A DNA stretch of 64,000 bases. Origin: Phlegmacium glaucopus (lineage: Eukaryota; Basidiomycota; Agaricomycetes; Agaricales; Cortinariaceae). The notes under the pieces are model-generated. The model saw nothing but the letters and a program-made list of their open reading frames with translations, did not search any database and was not told where the DNA came from. Of this stretch, positions 9,781 through 22,733 are shown one piece after another (position 1 is the stretch's first letter; each line of letters opens with the position of its first letter). Both the position numbers and the translations under genes were made by a program. Where the stretch lies: the NCBI GenBank assembly GCA_015039465.1, contig MU130708.1, positions 238,237-302,236 of the forward strand. Direction: 5' to 3'.

Positions 9781-11707
9781 ATGCTTGCGGACGGAACTAG
9801 CTACCTCGACCCAAAATCAGCCCTCGACCATCTCAAGACCTACACTCGCCCAGATGGCTTGTCAGTTTCAGATCTCATAGACTCCCAGGTCAATGGAGGG
9901 TTAACCTACAATGACTTCCTCCTACTACCCGGAAAAATCGACTTTCCTGCCTCGGAGGTCATCACAGAGAGTCGTATCACGCGAAATGTGGTCCTAAAGA
10001 CACCGTTTATGAGTAGTCCAATGGACACTGTGACAGAGAATGAAATGGCCATTGCTATGGCGGTAAGCTCCATTCCTCTACAACCTTGCTCGATTTCTTA
10101 GCCTTGCTGCAGCTCCTTGGAGGCATCGGTGTTATCCATCACAATCAATCTCCAGAATCCCAAGCAGCGATGGTTCGCTCCGTGAAGCGTCACGAAAACG
10201 GTTTTATCTCGGATCCAGTGGTTCTATCTCCTACCCATCTCGTCGGGGATGTACTGGATATCAAGGCAAGACTCGGCTTTTGTGGAATTCCTATCACAGG
10301 TTCGCATTCAGCTTTTCTTAGAACCAATCGCAGGATGAGTTAAATCATTCATAACCTTCGTTCTACCGACCCAACGCATGAATTTTGCGTGATCTGGGGA
10401 TCCTGATCTTTGAAAATTTCTGACTTCACACCAAATTTTTTTTTTCAATCTCCGAAAAATATCAACACTGATATCTTGTCCCAGACACTGGATTAGTCGG
10501 TGGCAAGCTAGTTGGCATTGTAACCGCACGCGATGTTCAATTCCGTGACCCTTTAACACCACTTTCCGAAGTCATGACCACGGATCTTGTCACCGCACAA
10601 CAAGGCATCACCCTAACTGAGGCCAACGACATTCTTCGTGACTCTAAAAAGGGCAAATTGCCCATCATCGACTCAGATGGCCAGCTTATTTCCCTTCTTG
10701 CTCGCTCCGACTTGCTCAAAAACCAGTCCTACCCACTGGCCTCAAAAAACCCCAAAAGCAAACAACTCTACGCCGCAGCTGCTATCGGCACACGACCCTC
10801 AGATAGAGAACGTCTTGCTCTCCTCCTCGAGGCAGGTCTCGACATCGTCGTACTCGATTCCTCCCAAGGAAATTCCATCTTCCAAATTGAGATGATAGAA
10901 TGGATCAAAACTACATACCCTCGCCTTGAAGTCATAGCCGGAAACGTCGTCACTCGCGAACAAGCAGCATCCTTAATCGCTGCTGGTGCGGATGGTCTGC
11001 GTGTCGGCATGGGTTCAGGTTCTATCTGCATAACCCAAGAAGTCATGGCAGTTGGCCGTCCACAAGCCACTGCTGTCTACGCTGTCGCCGAATTTGCTAG
11101 CAAGTTCGGCGTACCCGTTGTCGCGGATGGTGGTATCAGCAATGTTGGGCACATCGTCAAAGCCCTTGCCCTCGGTGCTGGCGCAGTGATGATGGGAGGC
11201 CTACTAGCCGGAACAGAAGAAGCCCCAGGTGAATACTTCTACCACGAAGGCAAACGAGTTAAAGCCTACCGTGGTATGGGAAGTCTTGAGGCAATGGAAC
11301 AAGGTCAAGCAGCCAAGTCGAATAATCCAAGGAACAGCAGCAAATATCCGTCACCTAAAAAACCCAGCGCCATCGAGAACGCCGCTACCTCTCGTTATTT
11401 CTCTGAGAGCAGTGCGGTTAAGGTTGCTCAGGGTGTGTCGGGTGATGTCCAGGATAAGGGTAGTGTCAAGGCTTTCTTGCCATACCTCCATGTTGGAGTG
11501 CAGCATTCTCTCCAAGATGTTGGAGTGAAGAGTGTTTCTTCCCTTCAGCAGGGCGTGAAAGAAAGCAAGGTGAGGTTCGAACTGAGAACCGCCAGTGCAC
11601 AGGTTGAAGGCGGCGTTCATGGTCTTAACTCGTATGTTTCAATCCATGCGATTCGAGAATTGATAATAACACCACTTCACAGGTATACCAAGCGACTTTT
11701 TGCTTGA
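9781..11707 (+). CDS. IMPDH: Inosine-5-prime-monophosphate dehydrogenase
   Basis: Oxidises IMP to XMP with NAD+, the rate-limiting step of guanine nucleotide synthesis. Four exons; introns 10063-10112, 10300-10484 and 11632-11682. The N-terminus ([25 protein letters not shown]) and SSPMDTVTE match the family. The CBS pair lies around [14 protein letters not shown] and [11 protein letters not shown]. The catalytic loop [17 protein letters not shown] keeps the cysteine that attacks IMP, and the flap [10 protein letters not shown] and [13 protein letters not shown] are intact. The C-terminus SYTKRLFA requires the last 51-base intron to be removed; that intron is a multiple of three without a stop, so retention would only insert 17 residues. 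The frame extends upstream of ATG 9781 without an earlier ATG. A TATATAAAG lies about 45 bases upstream. The residues I checked are as in sensitive enzymes, with no sign of a drug-resistance paralogue. Confidence 0.95.
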
Positions 11708-11988
11708 TACTCAAAAATTAAGATCGTCTGACAGCGTTTTCTCTGGTCACTTGCCTGAAATCATGGTTGTATATTAAAGTTTGAAGTTATGTACATAAAT
11801 GATTAAGGAATATCAATCACAAAATGATAGAATACATGTAATAATACGCTGGCAGATGCGGGCGACCGGGGAAACAAAGCAGTCATTTCTTGCAAAAATA
11901 TGAGGTAACTTTTGCGTCGCCTGGAGAAGAAACTATCTGTTACATGAAGCTCATCAAGTAATTTTTTTTTTTAAAAATTGCATGTATT

Positions 11989-13301
11989 TCAACCCACCTT
12001 TGGTTTCCGCTTGGTCGGCGAAACCTGTTTACAGGATTCTGGTAAGTCCGTCACAGATTAGTCCGATAAAGTTAGATTTACCTTGGATTTCTTATCCATT
12101 TTCGCCGACCTACTCGGACTAGCTTGAGTTCTGGCCTTTCGCCGATGATGGTTAGACCATTGGAAGATCTGTTGGATGGTATTGCGAGCTTACAATTTCA
12201 GGCTGGTTTGAATCATCGCTATGGTATGACTTGAAGTGTTTTCTGGGAGAGAAAGAGCTGTGCTTCGGACCTGATGATTCTGGCTCATTAGGCGGTGAAC
12301 AAGTTGAATCATATTCTCTTTTGCCTAAGGATGACGAAGGTTGGGAAGGAGACATTGCGTTCTTTTTTTGTTTAGAGAACATTGCTTGAATGCCATCTTT
12401 CCGATTTGTGATAGGCTCAATGAAGCTAGCAGACTCTGTTCCAACTTTCCCAACCTCTTTGGGAACCTGATAACTGAAACACACACAGAGCAGGTAAGAG
12501 CTTAAGGCAATTCCTGTTAAGTGACGCCAACTTACCACTTTAATGCAACGGAGGTGTCGCAATAAGGCTGAACCATTTGCGTAAGTTCTGGAGTCCAATT
12601 TTGGGAGGAAGTGTCGAGCCATCGTTCAAGGGCATCACGATTAGACAGAAAGACTGGCTGACGTTCATGGAGCCATGAAAAGTCTTTATTAGCGTCTGTC
12701 GTAACAATCGTGAAAGTCCACAATGTTTTTCCTGTATGCACATGAAAACTCAGCCAGTAGTAATATACACTGGATCCTTACCGTCCAGCTCAACTGAATC
12801 ATACAGTCCAGCCATTAATAAGAGTAATCCATCCTCGCGTCTGGTGAAATGAGGAAGCTTTTCTTTTCCTTTGGTCAGCCATTCATAGTAACTGTCGACT
12901 ATTGAATTTCAGCCTCTGTGAAAATATGTTATACATGCCCTTGACATGGAATTGCACATCTCTTCGTTCCTTTGATCGAGGCCCACATACCGCCGCCTTG
13001 AACAAGGTTCTCAGACCGCGCATTTGTAGTATTTAAAGATTTGTCTTCAAATTTGCTCCAGTGGGGAACGAGGCCCCACTTCATGGTCTGCATGACTAGG
13101 CTAGCGTCTCTGCGACGGATAACGGGAGCTTGTGAACGAGGTGCGATGTTATACCTTGGGATGAACTGGTCTTGATCAATCCATTCGTTGATATGAACAT
13201 CGTACCCGGGGAGTTGTTGTATTTCATTTTGCTAAAGTTTTAATAAGTTACTGGTCCTCCTAATATTTAATACTCACGCGCAAGGAGAACCGTCCGCACA
13301 T
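11989..13301 (-). CDS. HMCES: HMCES/YedK SRAP-domain protein (abasic-site shield)
   Basis: Forms a covalent DNA-protein crosslink with abasic sites in single-stranded DNA. The protein begins MCGRFSLR, with Cys2 available as the catalytic nucleophile after Met removal; a 46-base intron follows. Family landmarks: RYNIAPRSQAPVI, MKWGLVPHWSK, TTNARSENL, YYEWL, TIVTTDANKDFSWLHERQP and VPKEVGKVGTESASFIEP. A C-terminal tail has GIQAMFSKQKK, which looks like a degenerate PCNA-interaction box, and ends in basic runs (KMDKKSK, SPTKRKPK) typical of nuclear import. The last exons were inferred from an intron after QPEI and another before VSPTKRK. It is divergent from the gene at 13382 with 80 bases between starts. 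It is the third DNA-maintenance gene in the first 13 kb, after GEN1 and the ADP-ribosyltransferases. Confidence 0.9.
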
Positions 13302-13381
13302 CGTTGCAACTAGTCAAGTAGCGTGAGAATATTTTTACCAGTGAACCACGACTGTGTCGTCCAAGGCCTCTTGCTCGTCGT

Positions 13382-15218
13382 ATGGATAGTGGAGCTCACA
13401 AACTACTCGAGTCTGCAACTCAGCGTACTTTACACGCGCATGCATTCTCTAGGTCATCCACACAAGCCTCATCCGTTCTTACAGATCTTCTTTCGCGTTA
13501 CTTGGCGCTTCTCACTTCCACATGCGCAAAATACGCACAACATTCTCAGAGGTCAAGCTTGAGTGTACGGGATGCCATTGGCGCATTGGATGAACTTGGT
13601 GTTAATCTGGACGAGCTCAAGGATTACTGTGCCACGGAGGGTAAAGAATTGAATCGTTATGCACTCATCTCATTACGGAGGGTTGAAGATTTATACGAGT
13701 TCAAATGTATGTCCTTCCTCAAGACACCAGTTCACTCGTCTTATCTGTTCTAGCCCAATTATCAGAAGGTTTGAGACAAGATCGCGACGACGCGATTCCA
13801 CTCCACTATGCTCGTTGTCCCTCTCCTCTCCTTGCTGGAATCGAAGAAGAAGATCAGTGGGAATCTGAGGAAGAAGACGACATTGCCATCGACGATGAAC
13901 CGCTCTCTAACCCTTTCCAAAACATGTATACGATGAATGAAGATATGTCGCCTCCAAGAACAACTCCCCTCACGCGCAAAAGACCTCCTTCAAGGCAATC
14001 TTCTCCCCCTCTACCCCTGTCTCCTATATCGAACCCTTCATCACCCAGAAAACGACCCCGCTCCTCAAACTGGGAACCACCAGAACATATACCTGACTTT
14101 CTGCCTCCCTTTCCATCCATGTCTGAAGACCCGTTACCTCCGCCGCTTGACCAAGTTCCAAGTCCACCTACTGCACAGTCCATCAAACCCCTCCCTGCAC
14201 AACCACCACAACCATCTCAAATCAGGCTGGAAAAACAGCCCGAAACTTTGCCTCAGTCTTTAACTACATCTGCAGTCTCCGACATCCTTGTCCAAGTTCC
14301 ATACTCTCAATCATCCCTTTCCTCAGTTCCCGAATGGTATCTCCCATCAGCTCCTCCTCCTACAGCGGTTTCCACACAAACTAAAGTCCGTCAAGCCACC
14401 CCCCAGATCGAGCCCGCTCTCATTGCAGCTTACCATCACATTCTCACTCACCCACCTCCCCCTAATCCCCCTCCATTGAACCCATCGCGGCATAAAGTGT
14501 TAATGGCACTACTGAAACAAACTGAATCTAATCCGCGCTGGAATCCAGCGGATACTCTTTTTGGCAGTGTTCGACCATGTCAGCCTAGGGTATCCGTCAT
14601 CGGTCCATCCTACCCAGTTGCGATTGGCGACCCAACTGGTAACGATATCAAGGGTAAAAACGACGCAAAAGACAAAGACATCAAATTGCCACCTGCAATA
14701 CCGCGACCCGTTTCGGCAATCGAGCATATAGCTCCCTTTGTCAGTCAGCAATCTTCTCGAGTACCTGATCTTGCACGTCACGTCCTTCCAGTAAGTTCCT
14801 ATCCCGCCTCTTCCTGATTCATCTAACTTCTCTTACCCAGCCCACAATCTTGGCGCGTACAAGCCGCCTCTCCCATCCTCCCATCCTCCACCGGGGGTCC
14901 AAACCCCTTACCTACGGTACTGGCATTCCTGCACCCTGGAACGCCAACCCTTTACCCTCCACTTCCAACAACGACTTCCCATCCGCAACACCACTCACAT
15001 CCAAACCCAAAGACTCTATTTTCAACGGCAAAGACTCGCCACCCAAACCAATCATCCCAGATGCACGTCTCTACGCCACATGGGATTACGAGACGAAGGA
15101 TTTTAGAGTTCCTCTAGTCCCGTTTGGGCGCGGTAGATCTCGGATGGGTAGTGTACAAGCTAGTGGGAGTGGGGTTATTTCGTTACCTTCGAATTCGAGG
15201 AGTAAGGGTATGAAATAA
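13382..15218 (+). CDS. Bromodomain-associated histone-fold (BTP) protein, TAF8/TAF3-like
   Basis: Likely subunit of transcription factor TFIID. The N-terminal 100 residues form a histone fold of the bromodomain-associated type (LLESATQRTLHAHAF, SSVLTDLLSRYLALLTSTCA, LSVRDAIGALDELGVNLDEL). A proline-rich region with EPPEHIPDFLPPFPSM follows, resembling the conserved TAF8 segment after its histone fold. The rest is low-complexity Pro/Ser with an acidic patch EEEDDIAIDDE and basic nuclear signals (SPRKRPRSS). Introns 13707-13753 and 14791-14840 join three open stretches. The C-terminal exon keeps APWNANPLP and TWDYETKDFRVPLVPFGRG, which look conserved but unnamed. TAF3 is the alternative; I see no PHD finger, which fits TAF8 or fungal TAF3 equally. 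Confidence 0.72.
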
Positions 15219-15316
15219 ACTGCAATTCGTGTTGCCTTTCATTACGGTCTCATGCTGTCGTGTTATCGTCAAAATAATTTAGATAATAATTATTCGTTTT
15301 TTTCTTCTCCACCATC

Positions 15317-16525
15317 ATGACAATCTCAAAAGCCGAAAAATCGTACATCCAAACTGGCATACTCTCAAATCCCCCACACCGCGCCGATGGTCGTACGCTC
15401 TTAGATTTCCGTACCGTATCTCTCGAAACAGGTGTCGCACCTCTCGCCAATGGGAGTGCACGGCTTAGCATCGGACGAAACCCGCATGATGGCTCTGGCG
15501 GCACTGAAATCCTGGCTGCAGTCAAATTGGAGGTAGAAACGATAGATCACCAATCAAGTGGAGGTGTTGAAGGAGGCAGAATAGCTTGCTCAGTCACTTG
15601 GTGAGTATGTAAATCCTCTCTGTAAAATGACATTTACATCTGGAAAAAGATAGTTCTCCCTCAGCTTACCCGCACCTCAATTCCTCCTCTCTCGACGACC
15701 TTCAACACGATATATCATCAATTCTATCCGAAACTCTCTCACATTCCTCCCTTCACCCCGACAATCTAACCATCCTTCATAACAAAAAATCCTGGTTGCT
15801 CAATCTAGATCTTATCATCCTAGCAGATGCAGGCAACACATATGATGCCATTTTCATGGCAGCAAGAGCTGCTTTATGGGATACAAAGGTTCCCCGAACA
15901 AGGAGTGTGGAATATAAAGCCAGGAAATTGAGATCCATTACTATTTCTGTGCTTGGAGGAGGAAATGGCAATGAAGGTGGTTCAGGCAATATGGATATAG
16001 ACGAAGACACTATTAGCGGTTTCGATACGCGTCAAGTCCAAACCGGAACAGATTTCGAACTTCCTGATTATTGGGATGAAGGTGAAGTCCTAGATGGAAG
16101 ACAACGTTGGCCGGTTTGCATTACTCTGAACGTGGTATAGAACATTCAACCAAGCATCTCGATTTCAACTGACTTTCCTTTCATTCACTAGATACCTCCT
16201 AGACATCTCCTAGACGCTACACCACAAGAAGAATTTGCTATCCCCCTTCGACTCCTTTTAATATTTTCTTTCGAACAGGGCATAACAAACCTGCAAGGGA
16301 TGCGTATGCTCGGGAACGCCGAACTTACTCTCGATCAACTCTCATCTCTTATTACAGTATGTGTTCTATTACACTTATTCAAAAGTCAAGTGCTAAGGGA
16401 AACCTATATAATAATAGGATGGAGAAAAATATGCTCGAGAGATCTACCATTCGCTGAATGCAAAACTAAAGGACGAGGATCTGCGCAGGAACGAAAAAGC
16501 AAGAGAGAGATTTGCACAAAGATAA
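15317..16525 (+). CDS. RRP42: Exosome complex subunit RRP42 (RNase PH-like)
   Basis: Structural subunit of the six-membered RNase PH ring of the eukaryotic RNA exosome, which processes and degrades RNA in nucleus and cytoplasm. The N-terminus MTISKAEKSYIQTGI and RADGRTLLDFRTVSLETG match yeast Rrp42 (SVAEKSYL, RPDGR). GSARLSIG and TEILAAVKLEV form the first strands of the fold. Four exons with introns 15601-15653, 16135-16191 and 16357-16417; the last exon gives GEKYAREIYHSLNAKL and a basic tail. An acidic, glycine-rich insertion (GGGNGNEGGSGNMDIDED) interrupts the fold around 15960. RRP42 proteins lack the phosphorolytic residues and are inactive, so this one is probably structural too. Confidence 0.85.
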
Positions 16526-16909
16526 CATATATATATATACGTGTCCACTACTAGTAACGCAAGGTGAAATACAAGTATGGACTATTATAGCTCGTATCCA
16601 TGATCCAATGGTCATTTTAATATCGAGGCTGGTTTACTATATTGCTATCTGCAACATAAAAATGTCCACGTACGGTAAATCTAATGATAAAGAAGGGGAA
16701 GGAGTAGAAATACTGATGCAAGATGAGAGGCAAGTTGATATAGAAAAGGCGAGAGGAAGAGCGGATCTGGACGAGTTACAGATTTTCTGGAGGCATACAG
16801 TCAGAGCAGAATGAAGGTTGGTATCCTGAAATAAAATGGCAACGCATGCGTAGCGGAAGTAAAAAGAATAGAAAATATACATGGCATGAGAGAGAACGGG
16901 ATCGGTTCT
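16526..16909. other. Intergenic, convergent 3-prime ends
   Basis: AT-rich 384-base stretch between the converging RRP42 and DAHP synthase genes. It has a TATATATATA run near 16530. Short open frames show no similarity I recognise. Confidence 0.55.
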
Positions 16910-18770
<1,861 letters not shown>

Positions 18771-21210
18771 GTTTTAACTGGCTCAGATCTCTTTGAAATT
18801 TTTATTGTGACGAACGTGACTGAATTCACATGGCCCTAAGCGCCCTCTGTGACAGAACAAACTACTTTCCACTCGATACTCGATACTCGAGGTTCGGTAA
18901 AGTTTGAACGTTGAACGTTCGAAGGCTTGAATCTACTCCGGGCACATGTTGTAGTATTCGTAATGCAAATGAATGTACGCTGTGCCGAGTCTAATCAACC
19001 GGCCAATCGCAGATACATATACGATGTCACGGGGAACTTACCGAGAATTGTCCTCCTAGTTCGATATAAGTCATTGAATACAGATAAGCCACCAAGTTAT
19101 TTGTGTCATATTATCATGCAGATATTACTCTTGCTGGACTTGTATTTCTTTTTTCTTGGTGCTGAAGCGTATGAAATTGGTATTGTGTAACTAACTTTTA
19201 AGGATTTGCATTTACATAGCCATTAACCAATCAGTGCATACCCTTACTATTATATCCCGAGTTCAGTTATTGACGGAGCAGATAAGAGGTGCCGCGAACT
19301 TCTTCTTTGCGATATTCAAATCTAGATATTCAAAAGTCATATTAGCACAGCAAAATAAAAAAAAAGAATTGCAACTCGATTTTCGTAAATTATTTTTTGA
19401 ATTCAGACCCATTTTGACAGGCAGCTGTGAAGTCGATAATCGGGGACACTAATCGCCTCCGAAGGTGCTTTTACCCTTGGAGTGAGCCGTTGCTCGGGTA
19501 CGACTTGGACCCCTCCCCATCGGAGTCCCACTGTTCGTCTCCTCCTTGGAGAATGCGGCCTCCGTCAAGGTCCAAGTTGGTCCCAGGTGGACAACAACAA
19601 GTATGGATTCAGTCTGCGCCGCGATTAGTCACCGGAATTGTCAGCTGGCAAACATCTACATCAACGCAATGGATTGCTCTCAAACTCTGTGTAAAGGTCG
19701 ATCTGCCACGGTCAATATTCAGTCCCGGCAATAATGCGCTGTTCCTTGCTTGGTTAGACCGGAATTTCAACAGTAACCTACTTATTCATAATTTTACATC
19801 CAACTACCCTGGGTCAATAAAACCCGGGGTAAAAAAAGGTTGTCTGAGGATCGAACCCGCGATGCTGCTATTAAAGTCATTTACCATATCCAACTGCCCC
19901 TATGATGATGGGGTTATTACAGAGATTGCATGAGCCGTGGACACTTTTTTAAAATAAGAAAAGATCTACTGGGCATGTTTTAGTGCTTTGGGACGTGTAC
20001 ATTTGCCGAACTGACGCTTACGGGCGGATAAAATTTGGGGTCTGTACGAAACCCGCCCAAATCGTCCGGATAAAAATCGCCAAAAATGGGGTTTTGCAGA
20101 TCGGGACTTTCCAAGTTGGGGGTAGAACAGGCGGTAGGTACGTGCGGTAGGTACATTCTGTATCGGTGACGTTTGATAGCTCGTATGAAGCTCACAACGC
20201 CAATTCTTTGGGGAAAAGCCAAAAATGAGGCATTCAAGATGAAACTGCAATCGAAGAAATCGTAGTAGTAGTAACAGTCAAACAAAGAAAAAAAAAGCAC
20301 GCGCCCAAGAACTCAAGTCTCGCAAAGCTTTTTTGACCGAAGTACCCGAGTCTAGCCTTATAAAATCGTGTACTACGGCAATACCGCATACACATTGCGT
20401 GAACATCTGACATTCATGCAACGATTGGTGGCAGCAATGTTAGAAATCGTCCGGGGGAGGAACGGCCATAGTGACGGTAGTATCTGATGGTCATGATAAG
20501 TGGACATCAGAAAGTGCTCGGTAATTGAAGTAGAAGCTCCTGAGGTTTGGTGTCTAGGACCCAAAATGGTCAAGTCTCTGTCCACCAATTTTGGGTATTT
20601 GAAGGTACCTAAGGCGCGGGTTTGATATTTTGGGCAGATTTTATCTAAGGCGGGATAAATTGAGTACAGGCTTGCGGGCCGGATATTTGTCAGGCTACCG
20701 AGGGGTGACATGTTGACAGGTTCATGCACCTTATTTCCTTGCGAACATTCCTTTTCTGGACTCTTGGGCCTGATGACGACAAGGAAGAAAACGAAAACGC
20801 ACACCTGACTTGACCTACACTCTAACAATAAATATCATTTGCACACCCAGCCGATTTATCATCTTGCTAGGAATGCCCTCAGGCTTCTGGGTGATAAGTC
20901 GCTCTCGCCATGCCACTGGAATGCAGTTCAATGTACCCGGTGACATCAAGCAGCACCTACCTGTCCTCAAAATACGTATTCCAGGAGGGGAAATGTCGGA
21001 AACATTGCCAAGGTCCAACTAATTTTGGGGGTGGCAACAGCAAGAACTTGGTTACTTGAGAAGTAGAACTGATTACACATTATAAATCCACTTTGCGGGC
21101 CGATTTCGGTAGTACCAAAGATGCTCCATGGTTTACCCTTGCACTGAGTCGCGCAACAGAAAGAAAAAAAAGAAAAAAAAAACTCTACAATTGATCACGT
21201 GGATTGAGAT
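18771..21210. other. Long gene-free region
   Basis: About 2.4 kb with only short, inconsistent open frames and no conserved motif. It includes AT-rich tracts around 19330-19400, a tRNA-like remnant on the minus strand at 19838-19905 and A-rich runs near 20285 and 21165. It should contain the DAHP synthase promoter at its left end and the PIH1 promoter at its right. Confidence 0.5.
19838..19905 (-). pseudogene. tRNA-like remnant with T-run terminator
   Basis: On the minus strand an A-box-like GGGGCAGTTGG is followed about 40 bases later by a B-box GTTCGATCC, and seven Ts come right after the 3-prime end, as for a Pol III terminator. The T-stem has two mismatches and no acceptor stem pairs, so it is not a working tRNA. 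It could be a decayed tRNA or the head of a SINE. Confidence 0.35.
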
Positions 21211-22554
21211 ATGTCTTCCACTGTCCGCATTGACCTTGCACCAAAAGCCGGTTTCTGCATAAAATCTTCGTCTCTGACTCCCACAGTTCTTCCACCACCA
21301 CTTCCTTCTCCTTCCTCAAAAAAACTCCTTGAACCAACCCCAGGTCCTATCCCCGTCCCAAAAGGTCTCAAAATCTTCATCAACATAGCATGGGATCCAC
21401 ATGTACCACCACCTCCAGAAGGAAACGAAGATGCAATAAGACGCGCTATGCAAGGTGAAGATGTTGATGAGAAGGATCCCTCTGCCTGGTATGTTCCCGT
21501 AATCGTGTCTAACGCAAGACAAGATACAGATAAATGTACGTTTGAATCTTACCTAGCCCAATATTCACTGACCTTTATTGGAAGCTGGTAAACCATCTAT
21601 CGTGTTTGACTGCATCTACAACCCAACGGTAAAATCACGAACACTTCGCGATCCAGATTTCAAATTATTCATCGTAGGTCCGTCTTTCTTCTATCCATCT
21701 GCTTATCACTCGTTGATTTCATTCCTCAGAACTCGCATTACAACGTATTGAATCACAATCAGGATTAAACCTATCGCGCGAAATTGCTACACCCAATATT
21801 GCAAGTAAAGGCAAGCTTCTCCCTCGGTCCGTCCACATCCCGGCATCCACCATGGCTGCTTTCACCGGGGCTCAAACCCCAGCACCGTCATCCACTTCAT
21901 TTCCAGACATAGGCGTTGGAAAAGCCACTAATGGAAAAGCACCTCTCATCCAAGACATATCTCAAACAAATGGATCTAACGACACATCAACCGAACCCAC
22001 ATCTAAAAAATCTGCAGGAAAACCTTCAGGTTCTCTACCAGGTTTACGGGGCATCATGAAGAACTCCTCATCCACCGTCTCCAAACTTCCTCCACCCCAA
22101 AACTTCAACCCGAATGCTCCTCTCGACTGGTCATGGACGAAAGAAGATTCTGGACGTCTTCGAATACAAGTAAACGTCCCAGCACTCGTAAGCCTTGCCC
22201 CGCTTCCCTATTCTATAAAAATATAACTCATTTGCTAATCAGACGCGCGCCCTCGTCCAATCCTCCTCCCTCGACATGGAACCCCGTCGTCTCACACTCT
22301 CTATACCTACTCGACGAACCCTCGACATCGACTTGACACCCTCAGATGCCGAAATCGTTTCACGCATCAGTTCTTCCATCAACGCAGCAGCCCAAACACT
22401 GCCACCTCGAAAGCCACTATCCGATTCCCAAGAAACCCGTAGAGACCAAGAAACATCACACACCCTTCAGCTTAAACGACAACGGGACTTTGACGTAGAT
22501 GGTGCCGAGGCGCAATGGAAAGTAGGGAGTGAAGTGGTCGTTATTTACTTGTAA
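21211..22554 (+). CDS. PIH1: PIH1-domain protein (R2TP co-chaperone subunit)
   Basis: R2TP works with Hsp90 to assemble snoRNPs, RNA polymerase II and PIKK kinases. The N-terminal PIH1 domain has PVPKGLKIFINIAWDPHVPP, WYVPVIVSNARQD, PSIVFDCIYNPTV, DPDFKLFIVELALQRIE and LNLSREIATPNIASKGKL. A Ser/Pro-rich linker leads to a C-terminal stretch (RIQVNVPAL, SSSLDMEPRRLTLSIP, WKVGSEVVVIYL) that resembles the CS-like beta domain at the end of PIH1 proteins. Introns 21536-21584, 21678-21729 and 22188-22242. The start is the first ATG and gives MSSTVRIDLAPKAGF. The protein is complete. Confidence 0.88.
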
Positions 22555-22733
22555 CTTTCTTTAACTAGCTCTTTTGGTCTTACTAATTTTCCTAGTATGA
22601 ATCAATCCTAATCGTAATTTCGTTACTTAAAAAACATCATCAGCTATATAAATCATGAGTACAAAAAATTAAGTCCTGAGAGTAGAATAAACAGTCATCG
22701 AAATTATTCGACAAGTAAATAGCAAAGGGAAGC

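Noticed and set aside
9781..11707. IMPDH considered as a self-resistance copy in a mycophenolic-type biosynthetic cluster
   Set aside because: No polyketide synthase or tailoring enzymes nearby, and the catalytic loop looks like the ordinary enzyme.
19427..19933. 168-residue plus-strand open frame
   Set aside because: No domain, no introns like neighbouring genes, and it overlaps the tRNA-like remnant on the other strand.
20373..20828. 151-residue minus-strand open frame
   Set aside because: No conserved motif or plausible splice partners; lies in a long non-coding stretch.
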